64,000 nucleotides of DNA from Rhizophlyctis rosea (Eukaryota; Chytridiomycota; Chytridiomycetes; Rhizophlyctidales; Rhizophlyctidaceae): the NCBI GenBank assembly GCA_027596075.1, contig JADGJC010000065.1, forward strand, positions 62,001 to 126,000, given 5' to 3'. The notes beneath the pieces are model-generated. The model was given only the letters and a program-made list of their open reading frames with translations, searched no databases and was not told the origin of the DNA. The translations under genes and the position numbers were made by a program. Each line of letters opens with the position of its first letter. Positions within the stretch are counted from its first letter, which is position 1. Below, one piece after another: positions 11,944-24,231 of this stretch.

Positions 11944-12782
11944 TGTATCATTACAACCTGAAGACAACGGTTCGATTCATTGTTTGCCCTTAACCGACGA
12001 CGTTTAGGCAGGAAGAGGTCCACATCATGACAAGTTGTTGATTCCGTTGTCACTTCCCATCAGGGCGGCGATGTGATTGCGCCAAGCCGCATAAGTGCTT
12101 GAGCGGAAGGGACGCTTTGCAGGTGTGTGCATGGCGGCGTCAAGCCTTCTTTACATTTCGAGCGATGAAGGTGAAAGGGAACACAACACTATTTGGCACT
12201 GATGGACGAACTGATAAATGAGCTTTCATGCTTTACCCCTTCCGCCTCACACAATTCCCGCAAGCCTGTCTTCCCCTCAGTGAGGTTGTTCCTCATGTAT
12301 GATGGAAGGGCATACGTGCGCAGTGTCTTCGTCTCGGACCAAACGCAATGTATTCTGAATTTGAACACGACGACGACCCTTCATCAACAGAATTTCGCCC
12401 ATCCCTCATGCCATCAACAGCCCGTTTAGTACGTTTATCATGAACCTAGATTAAGACCGGAAAGCATGGAAGCTTAGGAACCTTGAGAATAGCAGATTGT
12501 ACAGTTTCTCATTAAAGCTTCGAGCCTGATAGGAAGTATGATATGCAGACAGTATCTTGGCAATATATTCCATTGCTTGCAGTCTGCACAGGGTTCGCCA
12601 AGCCACATGCTAATCTTAGCACCTCAGCAAAAACCCTTGAAACTCTAAATGGATGGGGATCGGCCGTCTTCTACACCACAAATTCCATCAGCCTTCACTT
12701 GGTTGCTTCCCCGAACCATTTCGACAGTTTTTCTCTTTGAAAGTTTGAAGAATGTACTTTCCCGCCACTTTCACTGCAACAA
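11944..12782. other. Divergent promoter region
   Basis: Lies between the oxidase (minus strand) and the membrane protein (plus strand), so it should contain both promoters. No additional gene is supported. Confidence 0.4.
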
Positions 12783-15020
12783 ATGGATACAAAATTGCCC
12801 TATCACCGCGCCGAATCCGACCTCAACATCGACAACAACAAACCACCTCCCGCATATATCGAGCCCCAAGAACCTCCCCGACCCCCAAAAGACATCAACC
12901 CCCCATCTCTCACCTCCCGCTGCCTCAAACTCCTCTACGTCGTCATCATCACCGTTCTCCTCAACCTGCTGGTAATCGCCATACTAAGATGCTACTCCTT
13001 CAGCGGTTTTACCCCGGACATCGAGAAGAAGCTCTACTCGGAGTTCTTGTACAAAGGGGAAACGGGAGAGGGCGCGTTGCGGCCATTTGGGAAAGGGGTG
13101 AAGTTTGATGTTTCGTTGACGCTTGAGGATAGAGTTGGTGATTGGAACTTTGCGGGGGATGTGGTGATTGGTCCCAGTGGATGGAAGTCTGGGATGGAAG
13201 TCTGGGACGGATGTAGTGTTTGAGGGTGTTGCGCTTGATGATCTGGGAAGGATGGAAGTGAGGAAAGAGGTTGAGATCCCTCTGGAGGTTGTGTGAGTGT
13301 GATGACTGATTTTTTGATGTATTTCCGCAAGGCGTCAAAATGCTCATGCGGATGCAAATCTCAGGCAACGTAAAAACATGTTCGCACTCCCAACTTTCGT
13401 TCCGGTCATATCAAATCCGCAAATCAACGATATCAAAAGACACCATTTGTCCATGCGTCGAGAAATCCCGCTGATCCATGATAGGGTTCTGGAAGTGGAA
13501 AAAGGCATGGAACCGAGTTTCACGACACACGTCACCGTTGATGTTGTCCAGGGTTTGGAACTTTACAATCGGAATTACCTGCCTATGATGCCTTGGCAGT
13601 GGATGGTCAAAGGAGGTGTGGATGGGGATCTAGAGCTCGATACTGCTGTTATGCTTTAGGCATACTTTCAAGTAAAGATGATTCAGGAGGAGGGCAGGGC
13701 AGTTGTAATCACATCAGAGAATGTAAGTTAGGGACTCAGAAATCCGCTTTGATTCATATGCAGGGTTTTGACCTTTATTCAAATGCCCCTCCAGTACCCC
13801 ATCTCCGCAAGTTTTCAAGATTGGGCAAAACACTTCAGCACTTTCCTTACTCTCCAGCCCGCGATGACCCTTTTTGGGACCTGATGATCCCGCATTCAAC
13901 TCCACCATCCCACGTCCATCATCTCCAATCAGTACCTCCTTCACCACCAATCTTACCATAACACTCCAACCCCTTTCACTACAACGCGCTAAAGTCCTCT
14001 TCACCCTTGACCCATACGTAGACGAAGTCCATCAATTCCTAGCAAAATCTGCCGTCCATGGTGAAGTGATCTCAATATCTGCCTTGGTTCATCGAATTCT
14101 TCCTCACAGTCGTGAACCTCGTTTTGGGAGTGGGCGTAGAGTCATGGGTTGAGTTTTTCGGTAGTCTCTTTTCCATCTTTGGGGTGTTCCTCATTGGTGT
14201 GGGGGAGTGGCTCCAAATTGCCTATTTCTTCACCAGGAAGGCGACGTACGGGCTTTCGAGACGCGCGGGGTTTTTTGTTATTGGCGTTTGGGTGCTTAAG
14301 TTTGCTTATGGTCTCGGCCGGACGGGCTCACTTCAAGGGCTGATGATGTGCCTCGTTTGATGCGGCTTGTATACTTTTTGTATGAGAATATTTGGGTAGT
14401 GTTGCGTATATGTGTGCTGTGCATGGCGTTCAAAGTCAGGGGTCGGCTCACAGCGAAGGAAGAGAGGAGCAATGCGTTGGATGCGCAGCTAGACGCTAGG
14501 TGGGAGCGCACCCGGTGGCTGCTGGTAAGAGCAAACTTTTTCTGCTTAGTGCCTGCCCAGTTTAGCATTTTCCTGATCTCTACTTCCCGCACAGGCGCTA
14601 TCATACTGGCTACACATCTCCACCAACTCCTTCCAAAACGCCAAAACCCTCCCAAACGTCACCACTCTCGCCGACATTCCAGTCATAATCTCTCCCGAGA
14701 AACACCCACTCACCGCACTCTTCGCACACTACGCTCAAGCAACCTATTCCACATTCCTCCTCCTCCAGGTGCATTTCAACTTCATCACCAAGCGCTGGGC
14801 GGGGCAATATAGGTTCTGCGCTATAGTCATGGCGATATGTTGTATTGTGCATACGGGACTGTGGGTGTCGCACAGTGGGTCCCTCAGTGTTTGGAAGAGG
14901 AGTCCGTTCGCCCTCCTTGACAGAGCGGTGGATATATCCGCGGGCTGGCAGGCCGTTCGATATCCTGGCGTAGATCAAAATGAGGTAGCGGTAGATGTAG
15001 AAAAAGAGCATCCTGAGTAG
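12783..15020 (+). CDS. Unknown multi-pass membrane protein
   Basis: I do not recognise the family. The ATG at 12783 opens a proline-rich cytosolic head followed by one membrane span (LLYVVIITVLLNLLVIAIL) and a beta-rich stretch (VKFDVSLTLEDRVGDWNFAG). Further downstream similar strand-rich pieces occur (FTTHVTVDVVQG near 13520, TNLTITLQPLSL near 13960), then hydrophobic spans near 14120-14210, 14265-14340, 14360-14430 and 14810-14870, ending at 15020. Introns are evident, for example a GTGAGT donor at about 13293 and a GTAAGA donor at about 14526. A perfect 13-bp tandem duplication at 13182-13207 shifts the first exon out of frame; removing one copy restores a long reading frame. Whether this is one gene or two is uncertain. 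The topology suggests a large lumenal or extracellular part held by several C-terminal spans. Confidence 0.5.
13182..13207. repeat. 13-bp tandem duplication in a coding exon
   Basis: The unit TGGAAGTCTGGGA occurs twice head to tail. Thirteen is not a multiple of three, so the second copy throws the surrounding reading frame into a stop 16 bases later. Confidence 0.9.
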
Positions 15021-16410
15021 TGATAATGGGAAACGGTGTGTTGTATTCATTGTAAGCTTCAGTATATCCGCTTGGCACTATGTAGAGGGCATATTGGGAA
15101 CGCATTGTGCATAACGATGCATTGCGTGCGAGTACGCCGAGTAGGCGCGAGTACGTGCGAGTGTGCGGCAAGGAACCCTATGCTGCGGACGCTTATGCAA
15201 AGCACGCTGACACAAAAGGCAATTGCAACGTTGTCTTCACTGCCTGGATGCTTTTTGCAAGATATGCTCTCCCATCGCGGGGCGTGCTCCGGGTCTTGGA
15301 CAAATGGGATGCCCATATGACAATGTTCTGTCAGTCCAAAAGGTAAGGAAGGAATGTCAGGGACGAATTGGGTTGACCGATTGAGCTTCGTTCTTTTGTC
15401 CCGCTTTCATAAAGAAATTGTACATAAAAAGTGCAATGACGGAATTCTCCTGTGAAGCTTCTGAAGAGCGTCAAAAATCGACGTCATACATACATGCTCT
15501 CCCTTTCCCACACTTCTTCCAAATCAGTCCCGCTCAACCTGATACCTCTCTCAAAATCCAGGCCGGTACGCTCCTCTCTCATAGGAACGATAGTGATGGC
15601 AACGCTTTGATTGAACATCACATGAGTCTGACACGTACGGCTTGTGCGTCAAGGCTAAATGGGACGACCGTAATGGATGCAACGAGGGCTTATGGCCAGC
15701 ACAGAAATCACATGTTGGGTTGCCTCCAGGAGGAAACTACTCACGACATTCCGTTCAGAGTTGCAACATTGCTTGTGGTTTCTTCTTCTGACGAGGTCTT
15801 ACGCCGCTCGGAAACACGGACCAATGCGCATCATGACCACGGAAAACACCCTCACCATCTTCCCACCCGCACACCAATTTTCTTCTTTATTACTGAGAAT
15901 AATTCAGGAGAGGCCGCGCGAACGCAGCCCTCCCACTACCAAAAATTATACGATCACGACAGAGTTTTTTAGGCTCTGTGTGTAGCCACCAGACCCGGAC
16001 GGTTGTGCAATGCCAGGTCCAATGACTAGCTCCGGCATTCTTGAGCACCAGGTAGCCTCGTCAGGTAAGTATGATTTGTGGCAAGGGGTGGGGGAGGGGG
16101 GTCGTACTTATAGAGTTTTGGAGGGGGCTTGTGTGGGCTTGGTGCTCAGCTTTGCTGCGCATACTGCGCAAATGAAAGATTGGCAAATGGCTTACGTGAA
16201 GCGTGTCAGGTGAGTGAACCGAGAACGCCACTGATCGACAAGGGATGGCGCGTTACGTCAGCGGCTTGGGTCGCTGGGATCCGGTATTTCATACCCCGCC
16301 CCTCGTTTCGTCCCTAAACAATCTGAACAGGTGTCAAAAAATATCACATTAGCAAATTGTTTATTCACGGATACAAGAACTTCCTCCTCCGTCTATCAAA
16401 ATCTTACAAA
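15021..16410. other. Intergenic, no certain gene
   Basis: A 184-codon open frame at 15418-15972 and a short frame at 16010-16213 lie here, but neither shows a motif, a repeat pattern or splice-consistent extension. A GTAAGT at about 16062 could be a donor in a 5' untranslated exon of the following gene. Confidence 0.35.
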
Positions 16411-17248
16411 ATGAGCCCGGTGAGCAATCACACAGCAAAACCAACTGCCGGAACGCAACAGGAGCGGGCAGGTAAATGTCGACCTTGGGAGTCGGGTATC
16501 AGTCAAAAAGTGTCAAAGTCCAAGAATTCCTGACCGGATGTTCATGACAATCTGCAGTCGAAGACACAATCCTCTCCAACCTCAAGTCCGACTCCCAAAA
16601 TCGATCTACAGAAGAGCATCACCGACACCCAGATCAACACGATGACCATATGGATCTCGATGACGACGACGAAGATTCCTCCGTCCCGCGGTACTCCGGC
16701 GCAGCGAAGGCACAGCTAGCATACGGTATGTAAACATTGACATCTCATCGTCTTGCGTATTTCGTGAAGTTCCAATTAAAATTACATCCCATCACTGTAT
16801 TTCCTTCACACACTCTCCTTTTCCATCGCTCAAACCCAACACCCAACCAACAAAAGACGCATACGCAAAAACAATCTCCCAACGCCGCCACATACCCATA
16901 AAATCTCTCCAAGCATCCACTTCCCCATCCTCAAGCCTAACTGAAAACCAACTCCTCCGTCTAATGGTCAAAGACCGCGACCACAAACGTAACGACACTG
17001 ATAACGATACGTCTTCCAACAACACTTCCACGCATTCCTCAAACTCACATCCGCGATCCGACGAATCCAGAGAGGATGGAGACACGGATTCAGATTCGCG
17101 GGATTCGTCAAGACATCTGGAAGACCATACGCATAAAACAGACCAAGACCGGCAACGCCAATGCGCCAATACTGCTTTCAGAGAGGCCATGATACGGGAT
17201 GGAGAGACGAAATATAGGGAGAAGCAGGCGGCAGAAGATGACGTGTAG
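16411..17248 (+). CDS. Small polar protein of unknown function
   Basis: Not recognised. Three exons, 16411-16471, 16558-16725 and 16857-17248, join in frame (621 nt, 206 residues) with donors GTAAAT and GTATGT and acceptors CTGCAG and AAAAG. The protein is rich in Asp, Ser, His and Arg, with an acidic run DLDDDDEDSS at about residue 60, a short ordered-looking stretch DAYAKTISQRRHIPIKSLQ, and LTENQLLRLMVKDRD. The last third is low-complexity Asp/Ser/Arg repeats ending in a charged helix. No signal peptide or membrane span. It may be a nuclear, largely disordered protein. It converges on the severin gene, with about 180 bases between the stop codons. Confidence 0.6.
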
Positions 17249-17427
17249 CTGGAGCTTATGCTGGTATCCCCTCATCATTCAAATTGAACATCCTCCTTGT
17301 ACTGTACAGAGATGAAACTACTTGTAATTATATGTCCATATCACTAAGACTACTTGATCCTATTCGATTGCTTTGAGAAGTTGGTAACTGCCCTGGGGTC
17401 TATGGAAGGAACCTAGTCTACCACTCA

Positions 17428-19278
17428 CTAAGCATCAAAAGACGCATCAAATGTAGCACTAACACCGCCTTCAACAACACGAGAGATGGGGATATCTAAC
17501 GGACGGTTGTTCTGCTTCACGTACTCCTGCAAATGGTTCGGCATCAGCAAACACCGCTATGCACATCCCACTCTGCTTTCAGGAGCATCTCACCAAAGCA
17601 TATTGCATGGACTTCCGCCGCTCCTCCAACTCAGCGTCGGCACCGACCCAAATGAAAACTGTAAACGCACATGTCAACGATGTCGAAAAATGCACGGTGC
17701 CACGTGAATGCCACTCACTCTCTAGCCCATTATCAAGAATGAACACATCATTGCTGTCCAACTTGCTCTTAGGAATCTTGCCACGAGCTTCTTCCGTAAA
17801 CGCAAAAGTGCCAGTCTTATCCGACAACCTAAAAAAGCGCGTTCAACATTATCGACTCGAAAAACGCGCCACCACACATCGTCACACAAACCTGAACAAA
17901 ACCTTCTCGGCATGAGCATGGTTCTGCGAATCTCCCTCCGCAGCAGAAGCAACAGCCCCCTTCCCACCAATTGCATTCCAAAAAGCGCCCGCGTCATCCG
18001 ATTCCTCTGCTACATATCATCAACACAAATACCCCATAAAACCCCACAACCCCACAAAAAATCGCAACTCACCAACAACAGTAACCTTCGCCAACCCCTT
18101 CCGATCATCATCAACTTTCCTCACAAACTCCGCCGCCTTGACCTTCTCACTCCCACTAGCCTTGCTCCCATTCCACTGAATGATATCCAGCCCACCATCA
18201 TAAACAAACACATCACCAGAGTTGAGACTCTTGTACGAAAGAGGCACCTCGCGGATGGTGAGGTTGGTGGCGCTTTTGAAGCCCGGGCGGACAGCGCCGA
18301 TGGTGACGGAGCGGATGTGGAGGAGGCGGGGGCGGTAGGTTTCGGGTTTGGCGTGGTTGAAGCCGGTGTCGATGCCGCCGGATTGGACGTTGTATTGCTG
18401 GGTGGGTTGTGTGATATGAGATTGGGTATTCATTGACGAGCAGTAACTGTGGCGACCCTCACTTTGAAGTATGAAAGGAAGAGCTGAGATTCGGACCCTT
18501 GAACTTCACGGTGCTGAACGGGGACGGTTCCGAGATCTGGCGTTCTGGATCAGTGATTGTGAACATTGAGACAGGCTATGCAGTTTGCAAAGATCGTACG
18601 GTCATCGAGCTCCACAGTCTTGTACGCCGCCGTGCCGGCCTCATCCTGCGACGTCTCCAAACCCAACCAGAAGTGGATGTCATGGTAAAGCTTATCCGCG
18701 TCAGGCTTCTTGTATGACTGCATGGATACTCCGTCAGTATGCCCATTGAGCAAACTCTACACCCGGATGCATGCTCACGTTCAAGACGATATACGAGTCC
18801 CCTATGTCACCAGTCAGTTTGCATATCACTCGCCGCCGGTTCCACGAGTTAGTGACATACCAGAAAAGAACTTCCCATACTGTTCCTTGGGCCAAGCCTT
18901 CACTTCAAACTTTTCAATCCGCCATACCTTCAGACCTCTACAGCGTCGCACATGAAAGTTGTAAGCACTAGCTCCATAAATGCGTCACGATGGTCCACCT
19001 TCTGCAAAACAACATACGCTTCAGTTCCAGCCCCAGCCCACGCCTTCTCGGTGTCCCCCTGGTGCAAACGGAGCTTCTTTTCAAGCTAAGAGTGTTCATA
19101 TGATCAGTCAGCAGTCTGCTGAGGTTAGATAACTCGCCACAAGATTTCCGTACGTCTGTTCCCAGCCCGGCGATGTTCGACTCGGCAAGGTCTGTGGTTC
19201 AGGAGAAGGAGGTTAGGATTGCGCGGCGCAACAAGCGAGCTAAGAAGAGTGCGTACTGATTGGACGTGACTTCAACAT
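17428..19278 (-). CDS. Severin/fragmin-type actin-severing protein (three gelsolin domains)
   Basis: A Ca2+-regulated protein that severs and caps actin filaments. The start at 19278 encodes a short first exon; spliced on, it gives [22 protein letters not shown], close to the severin N-terminus. Domain 1 has [25 protein letters not shown] and [17 protein letters not shown]. Domain 2 has [36 protein letters not shown] and EKVKAAEF. Domain 3 has [19 protein letters not shown] and FIWVGA, ending in [14 protein letters not shown]. There is no villin headpiece. At least eight exons are needed; introns are short, and several fall inside the domain motifs. The length fits the three-domain severin, fragmin or CapG class. 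Confidence 0.9.
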
Positions 19279-19829
19279 GGTGTGTATGTCTGTGTTGCAA
19301 AAAGTTATCAAAGTTGTAGGAGAATGTTGGTACAGGTGATGGGGACGATGGGTTTGAGGGTTGTTGGTGGAGACGGAGTTTATTAGGGTTTGGGCTGGTT
19401 GTTTGTGGCGTTTCCGGGCCAGGTTCGGAGGCTCCCCCCCCATGTTTTCCAAACTTTCCAATGCAGCAAACGCCAGAAGGGTGGATGGATGCACGTGCGA
19501 TGCCTAATAATGTAAACACCGACCGTCAGCAGCAAGCATTCAAAATACTCTGGCTGCATATGCAATTAACGCTAGTTTATAGATAAGCGTTATGGCCATC
19601 CACCTGCGGCCTCACATTGCTTCCCACAATCCATGCCATTCAAAGCTCCTGCCACCATTGTGGCATTGTGTACAATCAAAAGGAAAGATGCCACCAAACA
19701 AAATCCAAAGGAACCACCATTCCAGCAAATACAACATGATTATTTACAAACTATAACACACGCAACAAGACATAGCCATCCGTCATATAACAATTTTCAG
19801 ATCATTTTGGCACAAGTATGTGCACTCCA

Positions 19830-21252
19830 TCAGGACGCTTTAAGCGTAGAAATGTACGCTGGCGTCGCATTGTCGTACTCAGATAGAAAGAGTTGTTGTT
19901 GGTGTTTTTGGAGATACCTGAAATCACGCCAAAGACTCAGTATATTGTGGATGATAGCGGATGAGGCACTAAAAGTCATCACTTACTCAAGGAACTTAAC
20001 AAAATAATCTTTCAAAATGTTGACAGCATCCTGATCCATGTTTGTATGCGCCACCAATGTTGGTAATTGCACTGTAACAGATCAAACCATTTGGCGTGTC
20101 AGCCGTCTCTTGATTCTTCCCTCCAACAGCAAGCAACCAAAACGCATACCGAACAACCGCAACAAATGCTCCGCCCCATAAAGATCCGACATCTTCTTGT
20201 CCGGATGTTGCTTCTTGATCTCAGCATACTGCTGCCGTTCAAAGCGGTACAACAGGATATTGCCGAGTGCTTTGTCGAAGTAAAGACCTAGACCGTCTAC
20301 CACTTCGTTGATGGTGTCGTCCAGGCGAGCGCTGAGGAAGCAGTCAAAGGTTGAAGCATTGCGGGAAATGTGAGGTCGGAACACATGCTGCACGAGGGGG
20401 TAACCTACATCTCCAATGCCTTGGCTTTGCTATCTTCAGATTGTTTTCCCTTCTTACTCTTTCGCTCGCCCTCTTTGAGGAAATCTCGGAAGTTATTTAG
20501 GATCTGAGTGACGGTTACGTCTCGTGGTAGTGATACCAACTGAAGCAATATTGTAAGATCGAACAATCAACACATCCTGGAATCCAAAGGACTTGGGTGT
20601 CACCTGCTGATTCTTCGTAATGTTTTCCCAATCCTCTACCAATCGTGTTTTCAGAGCTTCGGGGATGGCGATTTTGATTTCCGGTTTTCTTGTGAACTCC
20701 TCCTCCTGGCGTCACCGGTCAATATTCCAACAAGCACAATAGCCAGCCAAATTCCATACCTTATCCGCCATTGACTCCCTTGCCCTCTTCTTCCCCTTAT
20801 CCGTCCCACCCTCGTTCGCCGCTTTCCGCGTCTCCGCCTTTTGCTTGTTTTTCTCAACTTTCGCGGTGACCTCCAGGTCCTTCTGCTTCTTCAAATTTTC
20901 CTCGTTGTATTTCAAGACACGGTCTTGCGGTACCCACTCGTCCCACCTGTGAGACCGGCAGGCGACGTCAGTATCGGGTGTTGTTGTTCCGCTGGGGGGA
21001 ATTTAGCTTACGTCTGCTTCCAGCCTTTGTAATGTACAAAGTAGTGTGGTCCTGTTGCGCCATCTGGCCGATCTTTCCAGTATTCCGCTTTCAGGACCTA
21101 AGTGGGAGGACGATAAGTAAACAAACAACGCTTTATCCGTCGCAAGACCGCGGATGTCAACAAACTTTGGCCTCGTATAGTAGTGGACCATGGAAGCAGA
21201 GTATCTTTTCGTTCTCGTCAAAGGCTAGGGGTTCGTCCTTGGCAGCAGGCAT
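19830..21252 (-). CDS. MRG15/Eaf3/Alp13 chromodomain protein
   Basis: Chromatin reader shared by NuA4-type acetyltransferase and Rpd3S-type deacetylase complexes. The ATG at 21252 gives a compact start ([20 protein letters not shown]); an open frame upstream exists but is not family-like. The chromodomain is spread over three exons: HGPLLYEAK, then [13 protein letters not shown]...[12 protein letters not shown], then [14 protein letters not shown] Lys-rich linker follows. The MRG domain holds [50 protein letters not shown] and the closing [14 protein letters not shown]. Donors include GTTTGT and GTAAGC. It shares an upstream region of about 585 bases with the divergent eL24 gene. The family call is certain. 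Confidence 0.92.
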
Positions 21253-21837
21253 TGGAGCGATGGCGATGGGTGGGAAAGGAGAAGCAGGAGGAGGAGCCTT
21301 GAGGGGATCCGCAGCCAGGCCAGGATCTCGGACATTGTCCCACCCAATTGGGATGGCACAGTCACAAAATCTGCAATCACTCAAGCCACGAGCACTGCGC
21401 CTGCCGCCACACTACCGCTCCCACGGCTGTTCAATGTTGTGCTCCCAACGACCAAGTGCCTTGAACCCCTCCATAGTCCGTGCGCACGGCGATAATACAC
21501 ATCGTTCCGCACATATAGTCCAACGCCGTCACCATGAAGTGAGTAGGGTGGTTGAGACGATGGAGGAGACGATGATGGATGAAGGGTAGTTTAGAGGGTT
21601 GGACTTTGATGGAGGATGGATGGGTGGACGAGGAGGGATGGATGGGTGAGAAAGGAAGCTGGACATGGAGGTTGGGATTGGACATTTGATATTGTTTATG
21701 AGGGAACCGCTGCCGGAATCAGCTTCGCCGACATACAGCAACGCCCGTCGTCCCCACCACACTCAGTCGAACGTCGCAATTATGGGGTTACAGCACTCAC
21801 AAAGAACGTCGACCACGAAGTTGCATGCGATATTCAG
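21253..21837. promoter_or_regulatory. Divergent promoter region of MRG15 and eL24
   Basis: The two genes point away from each other across this stretch. No conserved factor site stands out; coding potential is poor despite some open frames. Confidence 0.4.
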
Positions 21838-22879
21838 ATGAAGTAGCGGTGGGACGAAGGGTTGGGAGACAATAAGGCATTGCGAGCTTGAGACGTGGGA
21901 ATGCCGCTTGGATCGATCGGGCGATTCCTATTAGTGTTAGCGGGACGTGATGGAGAGCAAGTTCAAAGGGCGAGTGAATTCAATTTGGAAACGACAGTTA
22001 ACTGACTACGTCCCTTTTCCACTTTTACTTTTCACCTCGTTTGCTTTGTTCAGGGTTGAGGTGAGCCTGCGCTGTGATGTTCTCTGACTCGTCTACAAAT
22101 CCTAACCATTTCCACTACTTTCAGACCTGCAACTTCTCGGGCTTCAAGATCTACCCGGGCCACGGGAAGATCTACGTCCGCACTGACAACCGCGTATGTA
22201 CATACTTCACAATGTCCCACACCACAACAGCAATCCCATCTCTTACGCACAATTCACATAATTGCAGTCTTACCGTTTCCTCAACGGAAAGTGCGAGTCC
22301 TACTTCCTCCAGCGCCTCAAGCCCTCCAAGCTTGACTGGACTGTTGTCTTCCGTCGTCTCCACAAGAAGGGTATCACTGAGGAGGTCGCCAAGAAGAGGA
22401 CCCGCCGTGCCGGTAATTATCCTATGGCTGAATTGTTGTGCCGATTTTGTTGGGCTTGTTGGGAGGTTGGGGTTGTGGGGACAGGCGGCGGGGAGGATGG
22501 ACAGAAAATGAGAGGATGAATGACTGACGAAACCTATGCCCGGAATTTTTATGCGCACAGTCAAGTCCCAACGTGCTGTCGTCGGTGCCTCCCTTGACGC
22601 CATCAAGGCCAAGCGTACCCAAAAGCCCGAGGTCCGTGCCGCCCAACGTCAACAGGCTATCCGCACCGCCAAGGACAAGAAGAAGGAGGAAGAGTCCAAG
22701 AAGAAGGCTGAGAAGGCTAAGGTATGTCCACATCCCCTTCCGTCATCCACTCGACAAACCTTGACAAAAGACTACCTCAGTCCGCCGCTGCCTCCCGCAC
22801 CGCCGGCAAGAGCCAACCCAAGGTCTCCAAGCAACAGGCCAAGGGTGCCGCTCCCAAGGTTCAGGCCAAGTCCCGTTAA
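21838..22879 (+). CDS. RPL24: Large-subunit ribosomal protein eL24
   Basis: Structural protein of the 60S subunit. Most of the sequence is unmistakable: [63 protein letters not shown] and a Lys/Ala tail ending KSR. The conserved start MKVE is absent from the main exons. It can be assembled from ATGAA at 21838-21842 (donor GTAGCG), a 7-nt exon GGTTGAG at 22054-22060 flanked by TTCAG and GTGAGC, and the exon at 22125-22193. The remaining exons start after acceptors near 22265, 22561 and 22780. If this is right the gene has six exons, the first two extremely small, as is common for intron-rich ribosomal protein genes. The alternative, an ATG at 22077 read through the CTTTCAG, gives a non-family N-terminus. 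Confidence 0.9.
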
Positions 22880-23580
22880 GTTCCCACATATTTCTTTGGT
22901 GCAGACGTGGACTTGTGTTCGGGATTTCATCTTTCAAAACCGTGTAATATAACCTTATCCTCCTTCTTCCGGTATCCCTGAATGTGATTGTGCATGTTTG
23001 GCCGCTATGTGCAGATTATATGTGTGTTATGGATTTGTGTTGGATTTGGCGGGTGAAGGCGAGATGGTGGATGGGGTGTGTCTTGAGACTAGATATGAGG
23101 TGGATGGGACGCTGGCCATCCATGATCCGGGACAATATGGATTTTTGGATTGAGTTTTGGGTCATTTTGCTGACGGGTGTCTTCAGACACCGTCAACCCC
23201 AGTGGCAGCACTTCCGCAGCAACTCAGCGAGCACCCAGGAGCCGCTCCCACTCCTCAAGGAGCGTTATGAGGTTCAAAATTGATACACCCACAATACCAA
23301 AACTACAAAAACAAACACTCCAGTCACACACAGCTAAAAGCTATGAGAAAATCAAAAATTGTTACAAGATCACGCGCAGGGGGTATGTACATATACAGCT
23401 TTCCAATCCCAATTCCTGGGTTGGAACAGAATATAACGAGCAGATGATGATGCTCTTCCTAATAATAAATTTGCGAGGTTGATTCCCAAACAAGGCCCAG
23501 CCCGAGTCGAGAATAAGATATGTACACGAAAATAATAAGGATAGGAGGTTGAGAAGGAAAGGGAGGGGAAGGGCAAAGGA
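22880..23580. other. 3' region between convergent genes
   Basis: Lies between the stop codons of eL24 and the Ups1-like gene. Short open frames near 22984 and 23177 show no motif; the AT-rich part around 23290-23480 is probably untranslated sequence. Confidence 0.4.
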
Positions 23581-24231
23581 TTAGGATCGTACGTCTCGTA
23601 CGCTTTGTGCTAGCGATTCGACGACATGGAGGAGGCCTTTGGAGCTCTGTTGATTGGAGTGGAAGAGTAGGCTTTAGTAAGGACAGCGACCATGAATATT
23701 CATCACCTTTCCCCAATCCCGCGAAAAAATCCAAAAACCCAAAAAACACAATAAACCCACCCTCAACGTATTATCCTTAAACTTCTTCAACCCAAACCCC
23801 TCAATCTTCCCCCTCATCAACGCCATTCTCGTATTACTAACAATCCGTGCCTCGGTATGCATTTCCGTCCATCCGTCCTTCTCAGGATGTTGTCTAAAGA
23901 CCTGAGTTTCCTCCACTAACATTAGTTTACGGTGGGATAGGTTCCGTGTTGTTGTTGTCATTGTGCGATTTACGGGATCGACGGTTGATTGTTCGATTAT
24001 GAAGGCTTCGGGGACGTGAAGGAGGGCTAGGCCCCATTTTGGGAGGTTGCCTTCTTTTAGGAAGAGGCGGGTTGTCGTCATGACACCAGTCACAGGATCC
24101 ACCTCCCTATCAATCACATCCGCGCTCAACACATGGGACGCAAATGGGTTCGGGTATTTCTTCCATACTGCTAGACTGACGTTGTCCCACGAGTACGGAA
24201 AAGTGGACGTTGTTGCGAAGAATTTGACCAT
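23581..24231 (-). CDS. PRELI/MSF1 family mitochondrial lipid transfer protein (Ups1-like)
   Basis: Members of this family carry phosphatidic acid or phosphatidylserine across the mitochondrial intermembrane space together with an Mdm35/TRIAP1 partner. Two exons, 24231-23761 and 23646-23581, with a GTGGGT donor, join in frame to 178 residues, the usual length for Ups1. The start MVKFF followed by FPYSWDNVSLAVWKKYPNPF is diagnostic, as are HVLSADVIDREVD, TRLFLKEGNLPKW and RNLSHRKLMLVEE. The open frame continues upstream of this Met (to 24315), but PRELI proteins begin exactly here. The last exon gives an amphipathic helix (GLLHVVESLAQSV). Confidence 0.9.

Noticed and set aside
11960..11990. GGTTCGATTC, a box B-like string
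   Set aside because: No matching box A upstream and no acceptor stem; it lies in a promoter region just before the oxidase start.
15418..15972. 184-codon open frame
   Set aside because: No conserved motif, no repeats, no hydrophobic or signal pattern; likely chance.
22074..22511. Unspliced start for eL24 at an ATG at 22077
   Set aside because: The resulting N-terminus is unrelated to eL24 and reads through a good branch point and CTTTCAG acceptor, whereas splicing gives the invariant MKVE.
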